A stretch of DNA of 64,000 bases from Actinostola sp. cb2023 (taxonomy: Eukaryota; Cnidaria; Anthozoa; Actiniaria; Actinostolidae): assembly GCA_033675265.1 (NCBI GenBank), contig JAUJYZ010001425.1, positions 220,001 to 284,000 on the forward strand, in the 5' to 3' direction. The notes beneath the pieces are model-generated. The model saw only the letters and a program-made list of their open reading frames with translations, had not been told where the DNA came from and ran no database searches. Position 1 is the stretch's first letter; every line of letters starts with the position of its first letter. Position numbers and translations under genes: made by a program. This document shows, piece after piece, positions 41,685 to 53,838 of this stretch.

Positions 41685-42018
41685 CTTCAGCCAATCACAT
41701 CCATGGGATTGCTAAAAATGATCCAATCACATCCATGGGTTTCAACCAATCACATCCATGGGATTGCTAAAAATGATCCAATCACATCCATGGGTATCAA
41801 CCAATCATATCCATGGGATTGCTAAAAATGATCCAATCACATCCATGGGTTTCAACCAATCACATCCATGGGATTGCTAAAAATGATCCAATCACATCCA
41901 TGGGTTTCAACCAATCACATCCATGGGATTGCTAAAAATTATCCAATCACATCCATGGATTTCAACCAATCACATCCATGGGATTGCTAGAAATTATCTA
42001 ATCACATCCATGGATTTC
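41685..42018 (+). repeat. 55-bp tandem array rich in CCAATCACATCCATGG
   Basis: About six units of 55 bp, each with two CCAATCACATCCATGG copies separated by GTTTCAA or GATTGCTAAAAATGA. This gives about a dozen CCAAT boxes and palindromic CCATGG sites. Confidence 0.95.
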
Positions 42019-42277
42019 CAAACTCAGCAACTCGAGAAAGCCTATTCTTGAGAGCTCATCAAAACGTATAAAACTATCACAAATACTTTGATTTCTTTTG
42101 GCCAAACGTTCGTAATCACACTCGTTCTATAATTCGTATTCTAAGATTCGAATTTGAATATGATACGGTGAAGAATTGGTCTAAGTTCGGCGAGTGAGGA
42201 AACGTGTAAATTGTATTCTGTCTTTGTTGTTCTTCAGTTCTCATTTATATTTTTCAGCTATCTGATAAAATATAGAT

Positions 42278-42454
42278 ATGGCACGAATCGGCCGACGTTC
42301 AAGCGTCGCCACGATGGATCCCTACTACTCAGTCGCTACACCAAGGACACTGGTAAGGAAGCAGATCAGCGAGGACAAGCCGTCAGGGATTAGTAAACAA
42401 CTAATACAGAGGTCAGTCATGAAATCAGTCTACCGTATTGCTATCAATATATAG
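42278..42454 (+). CDS. Possible small coding exon, unknown protein (58 codons)
   Basis: ATG at 42,278 opens MARIGRRSSVATMDPYYSVA and continues to a stop at 42,452, with an internal possible donor (CTG/GTAAGG at 42,352). Composition is protein-like (basic N-terminus, SEDKPSGISKQLIQRS) and a TTTTTCAG acceptor lies just upstream. No family is recognised and no companion exon was found. Confidence 0.25.
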   Translation: MARIGRRSSVATMDPYYSVATPRTLVRKQISEDKPSGISKQLIQRSVMKSVYRIAINI

Positions 42455-42630
42455 CCCGTATTGAACACACTTTGCAATGGGAATCAATATCTAACACAGT
42501 GTGGAACTGAGAGGCTTTCACAGAAAATCTTAAAAGTGTTAAAAGTTTTTGGATTTCGATTCGACCCGGTTTATACTGGCGTTAGTCGAAACACGCGCGT
42601 GTCTCTGCTGTTCAGTTAAGGCCCATGCCA

Positions 42631-44419
42631 TCTCATTCATTCTCCATAAATATCTCATTCATTCTCCATAAATATCTCATTCATTCTCCATAAATAGCTC
42701 ATTCATTCTCCATAAATATCTCATTCATTCTCCATAAATATCTCATTCATTCTACATAAATATCTCATTCATTCTCCATAAATATCTCATTCATTCTCCA
42801 TAAATATCTCATTCATTCTCCATAAATATCTTATTCATTCTCCATAAATATCTCATTCATTCTCCATAAATATCTCATTCATTCTCCATAAATAACTCAT
42901 TCATTCTCCATTCATTCTCCATAAATATCTCATTCATTCTCCATAAATATCTCATTCAATCTCCATAAATAGCTCATTCATTCTCCATAAATATGTCATA
43001 TATTCTCAAGAAATATCTCATTCATTCTCAAGAAATATCTCATTCATTCTCCATAAATATCTCATTCATTCTCCATAAATATCTCATTCATTCTCCATAA
43101 ATAGCTCATTCATTCTCAAGAAATATCTCATTCATTCTCCAAAAATATCTCATTTATTCTCCATAAATATCTCATTCATTCTCAATAAATAGCTCATTCA
43201 TTCTCAATAAATATCTCATTCATTCTCAATAAATATCTCATTCATTGTGAATAAATATCTCATTCATTCTCAAGAAATATCTCATTCATTCTCAACAAAT
43301 ATCTCATTCATTCTCAAGAAATATCTCATTCATTCTCAAGAAATATCTCATTCATTCTCAAGAAATATCTCATTCATTGTCAAGAAATATCTCATTCATT
43401 CTCATTAAATATCTCAATCATTCTCAATAAATATCTCATTTTCAAGAAATATCTCATTCATTCTGAATAAATATCTCATTCATTCTCAAGAAATATCTCA
43501 TTCATTCTCAAGAAATATCTCATTCATTCTCAAGTAATATCTCATTCATTCTCAAGAAATACCTCATTCATTCTGAATAAATATCTCATTCATTCTGAAT
43601 AAATATCTCATTCATTCTCAAGAAATATCTCATTCAATCTCAAGAAATATCTCATTCATTCTCAAGTAATATCTCATTCATTCTGAAGAAATATCTCATT
43701 CATTCTCAAGAAATATCTCATTCATTCTCAAGAAATATCTCATTCATTCTCCATAAATAGCTCATTCATTCTCAAGTAATATCTCATTCATTCTGAATAA
43801 ATATCTCATTCATGCTCAAGAAATATCTCATTCATTCTCAAAGAAATATCTCATTCATTCTCAAGAAATATCTCATTCATTCTCAAGAAATATCTCATTC
43901 ATTCTCAACAAATATCTCATTCATTCTCAACAAATATCTCATTCATTCTCAAGAAATATCTCATTCATTCTCAAGAAATATCTCATTCATTCTCAACAAA
44001 TATCTCATTCATTCTCAAGAAATATCTCATTCATTCTCAAGAAATATCTCATTCATTCTCAAGAAATATCTCATTCATTCTCAAGAAATATCTCATTTAT
44101 TCTCAAGAAATATCTCATTCATTCTCAAGAAATATCTCATTCATTCTCAAGAAATATCTCATTCATTCTCATGAAATATCTCATTCATTCTCAAGAAATA
44201 TCTCATTCATTCTCAAGAAATATCTCATTCATTCTCAAGAAATATCTCATTCATTCTCAAGAAATATCTCATTCATTCTCAAGAAATATCTCATTCGTTC
44301 TGAATAAATATCTCATTCATTCTCAAGAAATATCTCATTCATTCTCAAGAAATATCTCATTCATTCTCAAGAAATATCTCATTCATTCTCAAGAAATATC
44401 TCATTCGTTCTGAATAAAT
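42631..44419 (+). repeat. 1.8-kb array of 22-bp units
   Basis: About 80 units of consensus TCTCATTCATTCTCAAGAAA plus TA. The left part (to about 43,010) is dominated by CCATAAATA endings and the right part (from about 43,250) by AAGAAATA, with GAATAAATA variants between. Frames of 80-120 codons follow from three units making 66 bp and are not genes. Confidence 0.97.
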
Positions 44420-44982
44420 CAACAAGTCAATTTCTTGCCATTTATTATCCCAAATATGTATACGTATTATAAGTAATGGTGGACTTTTCCTCTTCTATTT
44501 CCTTCTTATTCCCTTTTAAACGGAAAACGCGCATGTTTTGGGATTCCTGTGGCGCGAGCTTTGGGAAACCCCCAGCTTGGTTGCCCAGCGCGCAGAGGGA
44601 AACCTCCAAGTACTGACCAATCGGATCATTTCGTTCAACAGGAAAAAAAGACGCGCGCATACAAATATATTTTTATTTATAACTGAGTAGCCTCAGAAGC
44701 AATGGTTGGGCTGCCTGTGTTTCAATCAATGAAAACCAACCAGTATTTTCCTTTTTTCGTGGCATTTTGTCAGAATTGCGATACAAAACTAAACGCGATC
44801 ACGTTTCAGAAGGCATTATCGCAGTTTATAATAACGGCGTTGGGAGAAAATGCATTCCAGGCAATATTGGCATGGCTCCGTCGCTACGAATATATGTTCT
44901 CCCAACTAGCCGTCGTAATAAACCGATAATGCCGTCTCAAAATCATCAGTTAGCTATTAATTTCAACTTATTGTTTTTATTA
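44420..44982. other. Unique spacer between satellite and palindrome
   Basis: Contains overlapping 71-91 codon frames without family resemblance, and GC-richer sequence at 44,520-44,660. No element ends recognised. Confidence 0.45.
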
Positions 44983-47142
44983 AACAAGACGCTCAATGAG
45001 CGTACACTCGGGCTTATGAAAAGGACAATGTCAGTTGCGTGAGGAGAGACCTGACAATGACTGACAGTTGCGTGACGAGGGAGACTATATGTCTGCCAGA
45101 TGAAGGGCTATACGATCTCGATTTACGAACATTGACCTTGCTTGCCTTAAATGCTTTGATGTAGTTTTGAAGTACGATTTTTACGATTCCTTTTCCTTCT
45201 GAATTTTTCAAACGTGGAATAAAATAAACATCCATCATGAGTTACTGAAAATAACTCGACTGGCTCGACTGTTTGCATGACTTCTGTACATATAGCTTTC
45301 TGTCAATAGATGGAGTTATACATGACCGTTGTACGGCGTTGGTCGTGAGTTTAATTATAACAAGAGTCCGCGGAGATCTTTATCTATGAGTCAGACACAA
45401 GTCTCCCTCGTCATTGAGCGTCTTCTTCTGTAATAGATCCCTAAAATCTAAGGACGTTTTGATTTCGATTGTATTTTTGCCGTTCACTGACCTGTTTTGA
45501 GCGTGGAAATTCGGTTTTAAATCAACGGTTCTAAAATTAGGTCGCGTAATAGATGTATGACTCAGATAAGGATCACTTTACAACTGTCATCTTACTGAAA
45601 AGAACACGGATTTTCGAACATTGACCTTGCTCGATCGCCTTTGTCTCAATTCATTTTTGGATATGAGTTCGAGTTCGTTATAGAACAGCCGATAAAACAC
45701 GGGCTTTAAACAGGCTCATTTCACAGACAAAAGCATACGGCTATTCGTGTGGGCCCACTCTGAAAGATGTCGTTTCATTTATAACAAAAGCAAACGCGCC
45801 TTAGCTTCATCGTGGAATGATCAACTACAATCCTGAACTTAATAGCTTGAAGATCTATGATGAGAAATCTTGAAACTCGATAGGATCAAATACATCGCAT
45901 TCTTTCTTCATTCTTCGCATTTTTTCTTCATTCCATCACAGGAAAAAAAGAATTAAAAAAAAAAAAGAAAGTGTATTTTCTAACTCGGGCTTCCTTCGGA
46001 AGGGCCCGAGTAATAAAACCAGTAATCTTTGAATTTGAATTTTACCCCAAGGACTGACTTCAAGCATAAATATACCAATTAAATCGTGTAAACGGTTTGT
46101 TACTCGGGCCCTTCCGAAGGAAGCCCGAGTTAGAAAATACACTTTCTTTTTTTTTTTTTTATTCTTTTTTTCCTTTGATGGAATGAAGAAAAAATGCGAA
46201 GAATGAAGAAAGAATGCGATGCATTTGATCCTATCGAGTTTCAAGATTTCTCATCATAGATCTTCAAGCTATTAAGTTCAGGATTGTAGTTGATCATTCC
46301 ACGATGAAGCTAAGGCGCGTTTGCTTTTGTTATAAATGAAACGACATCTTTCAGAGTGGGCCCACACGAATAGCCGTATTCTTTTGTCTGTGAAATGAGC
46401 CTGTTTAAAGCCCGTGTTTTATCGGCTGTTCTATAACGCCTTTCCACGAACTCGAACTCATATCCAAAAATGAATTGAGACAAAGGCGATCGAGCAAGGT
46501 CAATGTTCGAAAATCCGTGTTCTTTTCAGTAAGATGACAGTTGTAAAGTGATCCTTATCTGAGTCATACATCTATTACGCGACCTAATTTTAGAACCGTT
46601 GATTTAAAACCGAATTTCCACGCTCAAAACAGGTCAGTGAACGGGCAAAAATACAATCGAAATCAAAACGTCCTTAGATTTTAGGGATCTATTACAGAAG
46701 AAGACGCTCAATGACGAGGGAGACTTGTGTCTGACTCATAGATAAAGATCTCCGCGGACTCTTGTTATAATTAAACTCACGACCAACGCCGTACAACGGT
46801 CATGTATAACTCCATCTATTGACAGAAAGCTATATGTACAGAAGTCATGCAAACAGTCGAGCCAGTCGAGTTATTTTCAGTAACTCATGATGGATGTTTA
46901 TTTTATTCCACGTTTGAAAAATTCAGAAGGAAAAGGAATCGTAAAAATCGTACTTCAAAACTACATCAAAGCATTTAAGGCAAGCAAGGTCAATGTTCGT
47001 AAATCGAGATCGTATAGCCCTTCATCTGGCAGACATATAGTCTCCCTCGTCACGCAACTGTCAGTCATTGTCAGGTCTCTCCTCACGCAACTGACATTGT
47101 CCTTTTCATAAGCCCGAGTGTACGCTCATTGAGCGTCTTGTT
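44983..47142. mobile_element. Giant inverted repeat: two tail-to-tail copies of the 12.1-kb element family
   Basis: Arms 44,983-46,013 and 46,100-47,142 are near-identical inverted copies around an 86-bp spacer (46,014-46,099). Outer ends are AACAAGACGCTCAATGAGCG and inner ends carry the CTCGGGCTTCC hairpin plus GAGTAA, i.e. the left and right ends of the copy at 12,083-15,146. Differences between arms are few (A/T-run length and a 9-bp insertion near 46,438). The identical 74-codon frames at 45,014-45,238 and 46,887-47,111 are mirror images and have no known homology. Confidence 0.9.
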
Positions 47143-47388
47143 ATATTAGCTTGATATGATATCAGCCTTATATCATATTAGCTTTGAGTGCCACCTGAAT
47201 ATTATCAATTAAGACGGTTATACCCCTCATTTAAATAAAGTTATTATTATTATGTCAATTTTACTCATTCGTGTGGTTCATTGCTCCATATCTTGAGTGT
47301 CTAAATGACGATTGGCACGTTCTTCTTTGTCAACGAGTAACTGAAGGTAGCTTTTGTCTTACAGTTTCAGTAGTACATGTATATTTGT

Positions 47389-47580
47389 TAAGCCGCATCT
47401 ACATGAACAAGTTTTCGTTGACAAGTTTTCCTTGACAAGGAAAATTGACAATTTTTTGTCATCTACACGAGCAAGTCTTCCTTGACAAGGAAAATTGACA
47501 ATTTTTTGTCATCTACACGAGCAAGTCTTCCTTGTCAAGGAAAACTTTTCAAGGAAAATTTGCTCGAGATGCGGCTTTAG
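47389..47580. mobile_element. MITE with internal 58-bp tandem duplication
   Basis: TAAGCCGCATCTACATGA at the left pairs with GATGCGGCTTTA at the right. Inside, CTTCCTTGACAAGGAAAATT with TTTTTTGTCATCTACACGAG is repeated. Confidence 0.8.
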
Positions 47581-47644
47581 AGGATCCGGAGTGCTGTCTG
47601 GTACCGTCGATCGCGAGGTATATTTTATTGAGACAGTATTTCTA

Positions 47645-47760
47645 CTAGACATTTCCGATTTAGCGGCATATGAGCGGAATAGGCATATAGTATGGCGGTC
47701 ATTGTTATCGAGCGTGGAATATACTATGCCTATGCCGCTAAATCGGAAATGTCTACTGTG
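47645..47760. mobile_element. Hairpin MITE
   Basis: GACATTTCCGATTTAGCGGC at 47,651 pairs with GCCGCTAAATCGGAAATGTC near 47,735, and the stem continues through TAGGCATATAGTA. Confidence 0.85.
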
Positions 47761-48016
47761 TTTTTTTCTGGTACTACTTTACAAGATAAGGTGCGTTTAT
47801 ATTTATAGTGAGTCATACAACTGGTTGTCTATCGGAATCATGTCAGTTGCATGAAGGTTTGCGATTGGCTAAAATAGTAAAGTGATTCTAACAGTAAGAT
47901 AAACAAATAATTCGTAAGGAAACCTAACGACTTGGTATAGCTAAATAAATATGGGACATTTATTTATTACCATATTTTATTTATAGCTAGAGTTGGAGAT
48001 ACTGTCCCAAAGTTAT

Positions 48017-48938
48017 ACTGTTTTATTATATAGACAACCACTGGATATGAGCAAGCGCGTGCTCTGATTGGCTACTCTACTAGTAGGCTATCAGCTCTTA
48101 TAACCCATCGATAAATTTTCGCGCGCGCCCATTGGTTAAAACAGGTCACGTGGTACAATTTCACTGGACGGATGTCAGGTAATATCCCCCAGTTTTGAGA
48201 TGATATCCCCCACTTTGGAGAAAAATTAAATTATCTGAACTTTTTTAAGACTGTAATGCATTTTTAATAGGTAAATTAGATTGTACAACATACATGTAGT
48301 GTACTTTTTCCCTTTTGGGGGATTTTAACGTCGATACGACAGGTATTTGATGTATTTTTATAATTTTTCGATCGTTGAACTACGAACAAACGTCAAAATC
48401 GGCGCCCAAAAAGTCACTCAAATAAAACCCAAAATATCATGAAAACCACTCAAAAAGCTTCAAAAACTATCAGTCTTTTATTTTCGAATACGTTTTTAGA
48501 AGTTTACACATGAAAAGATCTCAAACGGAACGGATATTTGAACTCGATCGAAACTTGTTTTCTTCATCCGTCATTTTGTTTCGGTTTCTTCAACATTGAA
48601 GTCGACGTAGAAAATTTATCGAAGGGTTATAAAATAAATAAACCCCTTTCTGGCTTACTGGTATATCGGCTGATAATGTCCTTGGCTTAGAGATGGTCCT
48701 CAAAATATCACAGTTGCCCTCGAAGCTTCGCTTCTCGGCCAACTGTTCATTTTTCGGACCATCTCTCAGCCGCGGACATTATCAGCCGATATACCAGCCG
48801 CCAGAAGGAGTTTATTTACTAAATATACCACGAGTAGAGAAAGTTGGAGATTTTAAAGGAGAACTGTAGCCTAAATTTATCGAAAAATAAAACCAATGTT
48901 ATATTTCTCACAATCAGTGGTTGTCTATATAATAAAAC
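48017..48938. mobile_element. 0.92-kb TIR element
   Basis: Ends TGTTTTATTATATAGACAAC (with CACTGG) are inverted at 48,912-48,938. Subterminal pair CTTATAACCCATCGATAAAT/ATTTATCGAAGGGTTATAA (48,099, 48,614). It contains a further hairpin at 48,658-48,800 built on GGTATATCGGCTGATAATGT. No transposase. Confidence 0.75.
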
Positions 48939-49047
48939 AATTATTCCACTCAATATCGTCGTACATGGCTGATACGGCCAACTCGGCTAGCGCCACCTCG
49001 TTAGCTATCAGCTCATGTACGACTCGATTTCGTGGAATAATTGTTAA
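48938..49047. mobile_element. Hairpin MITE
   Basis: AACAATTATTCCACTCAATA pairs with GTGGAATAATTGTT, and the stem continues with CGTCGTACATG/CATGTACGAC. Confidence 0.8.
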
Positions 49048-49182
49048 ATAGATGGCAAAAGTTATAAGGTAATTAGTTGTATCGAAATATTGCAGATGAA
49101 AACGAGAATACGAATATCTAACGAAGTGTGGTGTGTTTGGGCGTGGTAGATAAGTAAATAAAGATAAATGCAAATGTAGGTG

Positions 49183-49183
<1 letters not shown>

Positions 49184-49272
<89 letters not shown>

Positions 49273-49283
49273 TAATAATAATA
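49184..49283. repeat. (ATA)n microsatellite, ~95 bp
   Basis: About 30 ATA units with two interruptions, followed by TTATATAGCGC-type repeat sequence. Confidence 0.95.
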
Positions 49284-49766
49284 TTAATTTATTGACTTAT
49301 ATAGCGCAGGTATCAATTGGAGTATTTTCAACTGCGCATTATAAAATAATATAACTAAAATATAAAATATAAAGTTAACTAAACACTTAATTGTAAAAAC
49401 ATTATATGTACCACTGATATGTATCTGATATGAAATCTTTTGGTAGTCAAACGAAAGCAGTATCCAAACGTTGCTTGAAATTCGATCTAAAATATAATAT
49501 AATCCTAATATATGGAATAGCGCTTATTTATAGGTAGTATTGACTTAATATCCTGACAAATGACAGGAATGTAGTCGCTCCGTCTAAGAAGATTTTGAGC
49601 AGTAAAACATTAATTAAGCTTTTGTCAGAATATCAGTAATTCTGTCTCATGACTATTGATCAGCGTCTAGGTGTTCGTCTAGGTAGTTATTTGTTGGTCT
49701 TGATACTCAAGCAAGTACGATGGAGATGCTGAAAGCAATATATATGTAGAGTAGAGATGATGGGAT

Positions 49767-50057
49767 CCCGGGGGGGGGTACTTCCCTATATACGCTATAC
49801 GGGTATGTGCCACGGGATAGGGTATGGTTTTTGAGCTCCCAGGTCTGGGGTAGGGTATCGTTTTTGCACTTTTAGTCTAGGATGTGGTACGTTTTGGTCT
49901 GGTATAGGGTATGGTTTCCGCAATAACGCCATTATCAGACGCTATCAGTTTACATATCCCTTTAGCACGCTTTCAATCTGGGATAGGGTATACATTTTTA
50001 AGCTTTAGTCCGGGATAGGGTATACCCTTAGTGCCCCCCCCCCCCCCCCCCCCCCGG
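49767..50057. mobile_element. TIR element with poly-G/poly-C ends
   Basis: It starts GGGGGGGGTACTTCCCTATA and ends in a run of C. Inside, GGGATAGGGTAT is repeated four times. A fragment of the same family lies at 27,283. Confidence 0.75.
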
Positions 50058-50324
50058 GGATGGGATGATCGGGGGATGATCCTGGTATATATCAGTACAC
50101 TGTACTCGAGAAATTCGCTTATCTCGATCATCTTTCATGCGGTTTTTATGTCTGGGGTTTTTTTTTACTCCAAAGAAGCCTCCAACATTGTTAATTAAAG
50201 GAAACAAACAAAACTAACCAATAATTATTTTATGATCAAAATAAATGAAACAGCTGGAGGTTTTTAAAGATTATTCAAGCTGAGAACGTATCGTTTTTAC
50301 ATACATAATGACTATTTGCGCCTC

Positions 50325-51377
50325 TCAAATGGCCTTCAACTCCTGATCAACTGCCTTTATGTTGTTGGCGTTAGTTTTGTTCATTGCACGACAAGTACAG
50401 CAACATTTCGACATCATAGTTTTAAAGTTCTCTCTGTAAATGTCATTGAATATTAAATAAATGAAGAAGTTGTAGCAGATAAACATGCTTCCAATCAACT
50501 GTCCAGTAAACCGTACATCCAGGTAAACCTGTGAAACTGTTTTTGTCAAGATGTAAGACTGTTCAAGAACTACAATAACAATTGAAGAAGTTACTAAAAA
50601 GCTAAGACTAAGAAATAGTAAGACGACAATAACTACGGACATTTTCAAGACTTTCTTGTTTAGTTGGTCTCTTCTTCTTCTGAACGAGTCAGTCTGTTGT
50701 CCAGGGACTTTGTGTTGACGAAGTTTGTAGACGATTAATACGTAAATAAAGGTAACGACGGGGATTGGAATCCCGTATATAAAAATTACATGAATATGCT
50801 CGTAATATGCATAACTATCGTGCAAACAGTATATGGTGTTCATGGGGTAATCAAAAGTACGCTTGTAATACAAAATAGGTGATGTGACGATAACTGCAAA
50901 GATCCAAATCCCTGGTATGATGTATTTTAGTCGAGATCTGCTGAAGCCTCCCTTCAGTGGATGAGCCACGTAGTAACGATCGATGGCAATGAAAACACAA
51001 CTATACACAGAAACAGCAATAGAAACCAATGACAAAAATGGCACAAGTTTACACAAGGCAAGTCCAATGTCACCGTCGATCAACCATCTGCCATCAACAA
51101 TCATCTGCACGACTGCTACAGGGACCCTCAGTAGAGTATAAAGTAGATCGCTGATAGCCATGTTGGCCATCAAGAAATTGGTGGTAGTTTTCAGTCGATT
51201 GTCTTTGTAAATTGTCCAAACGATGAACGAGTTGCCAACTATGGAGATGAGGAAAAGCAGGCAGTAGGCTAGTGTTTTGGGTACTTTGTTACCGACTAGA
51301 GGCTGCCAGTAATAAGCCATACTCTCATTCGTCAACGAACTAACATTCCAATCTCCAAGCATTGTGTCTTGATCCAA
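50325..51377 (-). CDS. Class A (rhodopsin-like) G protein-coupled receptor, 350 aa, single exon
   Basis: Seven hydrophobic segments: about 33-57, 67-92, 107-131, 152-170, 195-217, 244-270 and 290-311. TM1 has GNSFIVW (N49), TM2 has MAISDLL (D77), TM3 ends with DRYYVAHP (133-140), and C109/C184 are placed for the usual extracellular disulfide. Two N-glycosylation sites (N11, N17) lie in the short N-terminus, and a Cys cluster at 325-329 could be palmitoylated. TM6 lacks the CWxP motif (it reads LFLSLSFLVT) and TM7 has CYNFFIYLIF in place of NPxxY. The overall look is that of neuropeptide-type orphan receptors of cnidarians; the ligand cannot be deduced. The ATG at 51,375 gives a standard N-terminus. 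Confidence 0.95.
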   Translation of the reverse strand: MDQDTMLGDWNVSSLTNESMAYYWQPLVGNKVPKTLAYCLLFLISIVGNSFIVWTIYKDNRLKTTTNFLMANMAISDLLYTLLRVPVAVVQMIVDGRWLIDGDIGLALCKLVPFLSLVSIAVSVYSCVFIAIDRYYVAHPLKGGFSRSRLKYIIPGIWIFAVIVTSPILYYKRTFDYPMNTIYCLHDSYAYYEHIHVIFIYGIPIPVVTFIYVLIVYKLRQHKVPGQQTDSFRRRRDQLNKKVLKMSVVIVVLLFLSLSFLVTSSIVIVVLEQSYILTKTVSQVYLDVRFTGQLIGSMFICYNFFIYLIFNDIYRENFKTMMSKCCCTCRAMNKTNANNIKAVDQELKAI

Positions 51378-51529
51378 GTTGAACCTTGTCCTTGCAGTTC
51401 GACTTTTCTTATCGATGGTTGTTGAACTGCGTAAGCCTTATGCTTATAGGCGGCAGTTATGACAATTTTAATTATTAATTGTTTAATGGTGTTCTGCCGG
51501 TCCGGCGTGTAATTGGTTGACATAATCGG

Positions 51530-52480
51530 TAGGTACTGTTTAATAAACGAGCAGAAGTGTTTTCTCTGATATAAAACCGGAGTGGTTTTATATCTGGTAC
51601 ACCACGATCTTCGAGTTTATTGAAGTACTTAAAAATCGGTAACTTCACTTCATATTTTCTACAAGAAAGATTAACCTGTTAGAGTGAGCGACACTTTAAT
51701 TTAAGAGTTTCTTTTTACTACGGACATGTTTCGGTAATAATTGCCATCCTTAGTAGTGAAGTGAGAGATGTATTCTGAATGTACATCTGATATACACTAA
51801 CATGAAACAAAGGAAAGAAAAGAACAAGTGTACAATCATTAAGATTGACATACTTAAGTGGTTGATTAAGCGAGGGCTTGAGCCAATTAATGTGTAGCGC
51901 TTCTTTAACTTAAGGCTAAAATATTGCCGGCTAGAAGCGTGATCAAGGATTTTAAAAGAATCCTGAGAACAAGCGCTATGACTGACATGCTGCAGAATTT
52001 GTTTAGATGTTTAAATATATGGGACCCCTTATCCGAGAACAGGTGTTCACACACGAGTGTCGGGGCTTAAGACCATAGATATTAAGAGGGTTTACAACAT
52101 CCCTCTCCCTATATATAACAACCTAAATGTTTTTATCACTAGCTAGCTACTGTACAACTTACTAGCCAATTCGCTAGTGTTGCACAATATTGTAAAACTG
52201 ACATTAACATCAAGCTAGTCTTTTCATTGAATATGATAATGAATATACTATTTTCCTTGTCAGGTTTCAAAATAACAATGTCCTAATTCATTCTGTTCTT
52301 GAAGATTTTGTATTTCTTGAGATCAGTAACAGTAGGCTCATACGCTGAACAGTAGAACAGTATGAGTAGGCGAGGTGAGAAACGGCGCCGTAAGTTTACC
52401 ACTCTGTTTGGTGTCCTGGCCACAGTTCCGGTGAATAAGTTCAAAGCAACTAAACGGATATCACAGTTGTTGATCTTGTG
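51530..52480. other. Region upstream of GPCR, nothing recognised
   Basis: Contains a short hairpin GATATAAAACCGGAGTGGTTTTATATC at 51,568-51,594 and otherwise unique sequence. Confidence 0.45.
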
Positions 52481-52494
52481 AGGGCCAATCGAGT

Positions 52495-52640
52495 GTGTCG
52501 GACCAAAAGGGGTAGAAGGGGTAAGGAAGAGTGGGAGAAGAGGTAGGGAAGAGTGGGAGAATAAAGAAGGGATCTATCAGGGACAAGTGGGAGAAGGGTT
52601 GGGGACGAGTGGTAGAAGGAGTAGGGACATTCTCGTACCC
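52495..52640. repeat. Dispersed repeat with GTGGGAGAA motifs (copy 1)
   Basis: GAGTGGGAGAAGAGGTAGGG and similar units recur. It shares GGGAGAATAAAGAAGGG and adjoining sequence with 54,205-54,275, and both copies border GTACGAGAAT or its complement. Confidence 0.75.
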
Positions 52641-53159
52641 AGAGCCCTCTCCTCATTTGGTTGGTTGTTGGATATGCTGGGGAACGCTGAAATTTTAGAG
52701 AATTTCATTGGCTGTTGAAATCAACAATGAATGATCGTATTTGATTGGTCCATGCAGGAGCCCATAAGTCCATGAGATAGACAAAGATTCAATCTTACGA
52801 AGCGAATGACAGCGACGGTTGTAGTAATTTCATACAATAAATAAACATTATTATTATTATTATTACAATATTATTTTCAAAATATATATACCTTTTTTGA
52901 ATTATAACTCAATGGAAATGTCTTGAATTTATAAATTTTCACAACAACTTGGAGCAGTCAGTTTGTATTGGTATTGAGAACTTTCAACCCGCCAGGGTTC
53001 TCATCAGGATGGAAGTGCCGGTTTGACATTAGTGTTTTGTGTTATATCAACACAAGTAGATTTGCATTGACTGTGTAGACATAAATTCGTAAAGGGAGAT
53101 CTAACAATACATAAATTATATTAACGGCTGCAGTGACAGTACCACGAAGAAGATGTACT

Positions 53160-53838
53160 ATATACCCGGCGTGGGCAATCGATAAAAATCGATATCGGAA
53201 AACCGATCGATCAATCGATAAAAATCGATACTCACAACTTTTCTCGGAATTAACTTTATGTGACTTTCACTAATCGAGAAACCCAAGACAGAGTCAAACT
53301 AATTTAAACACAAACTTTAATACCGCGACGCATTCCCGGGATGCGTTACGTGAAATTGACTGATCCGGTTTTCGGTTCCACAAAACTTTCTAATCAAATT
53401 CCATTTCCGATACACAAGTGCACAAATTTTCTGAGTTATCGTTATTGAGCAATTATTGTAACTGAAAAGCAATTCACAACAGCACACATTTGTTTAACAA
53501 CTTCATTCAATTACAATGTTGCGGCAGCTTGTGCGGGCTTCTTGATTTACTTATCTAAATATTCAACAGTCTTCAACAGATGGGACTAAAAAGATTCAAT
53601 TATTAAAACTGGTTACAGAATTAAGAAGTTGTCATTATTTCGTTTCTGGCCTAGTCATTTAGTTCACAAATATTTCCGTACAATATACATGTATCAAGTA
53701 AATATCTTATCGATATTGTCAAATGGAGAATCGATAACTATCGATTACTCACAACAAATCCTTTTATCGATTACCGATAATTTTAGCTAATTTTTCTCGA
53801 TTTTCTCGATTATCGATTTTATCGATTGCCCACGCCGG
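53160..53838. mobile_element. TIR element rich in ATCGAT, possible hAT
   Basis: Ends CCCGGCGTGGGCAATCGATA and its complement (53,167 and 53,838). Flanking octamers ACTATATA and ACTATACC agree at 6 of 8 bases, suggesting an 8-bp hAT-type duplication. The subterminal zones repeat ATCGATAAAAATCGAT. Confidence 0.7.

Noticed and set aside
43812..44413. Two long frames of 120 and 80 codons with His/Ser/Ile repeats
   Set aside because: They are produced by the 22-bp satellite, whose three-unit period is divisible by three.
45014..47111. Two identical 74-codon proteins facing each other
   Set aside because: They are the same arm sequence of the palindrome read twice, with no domain or start context.
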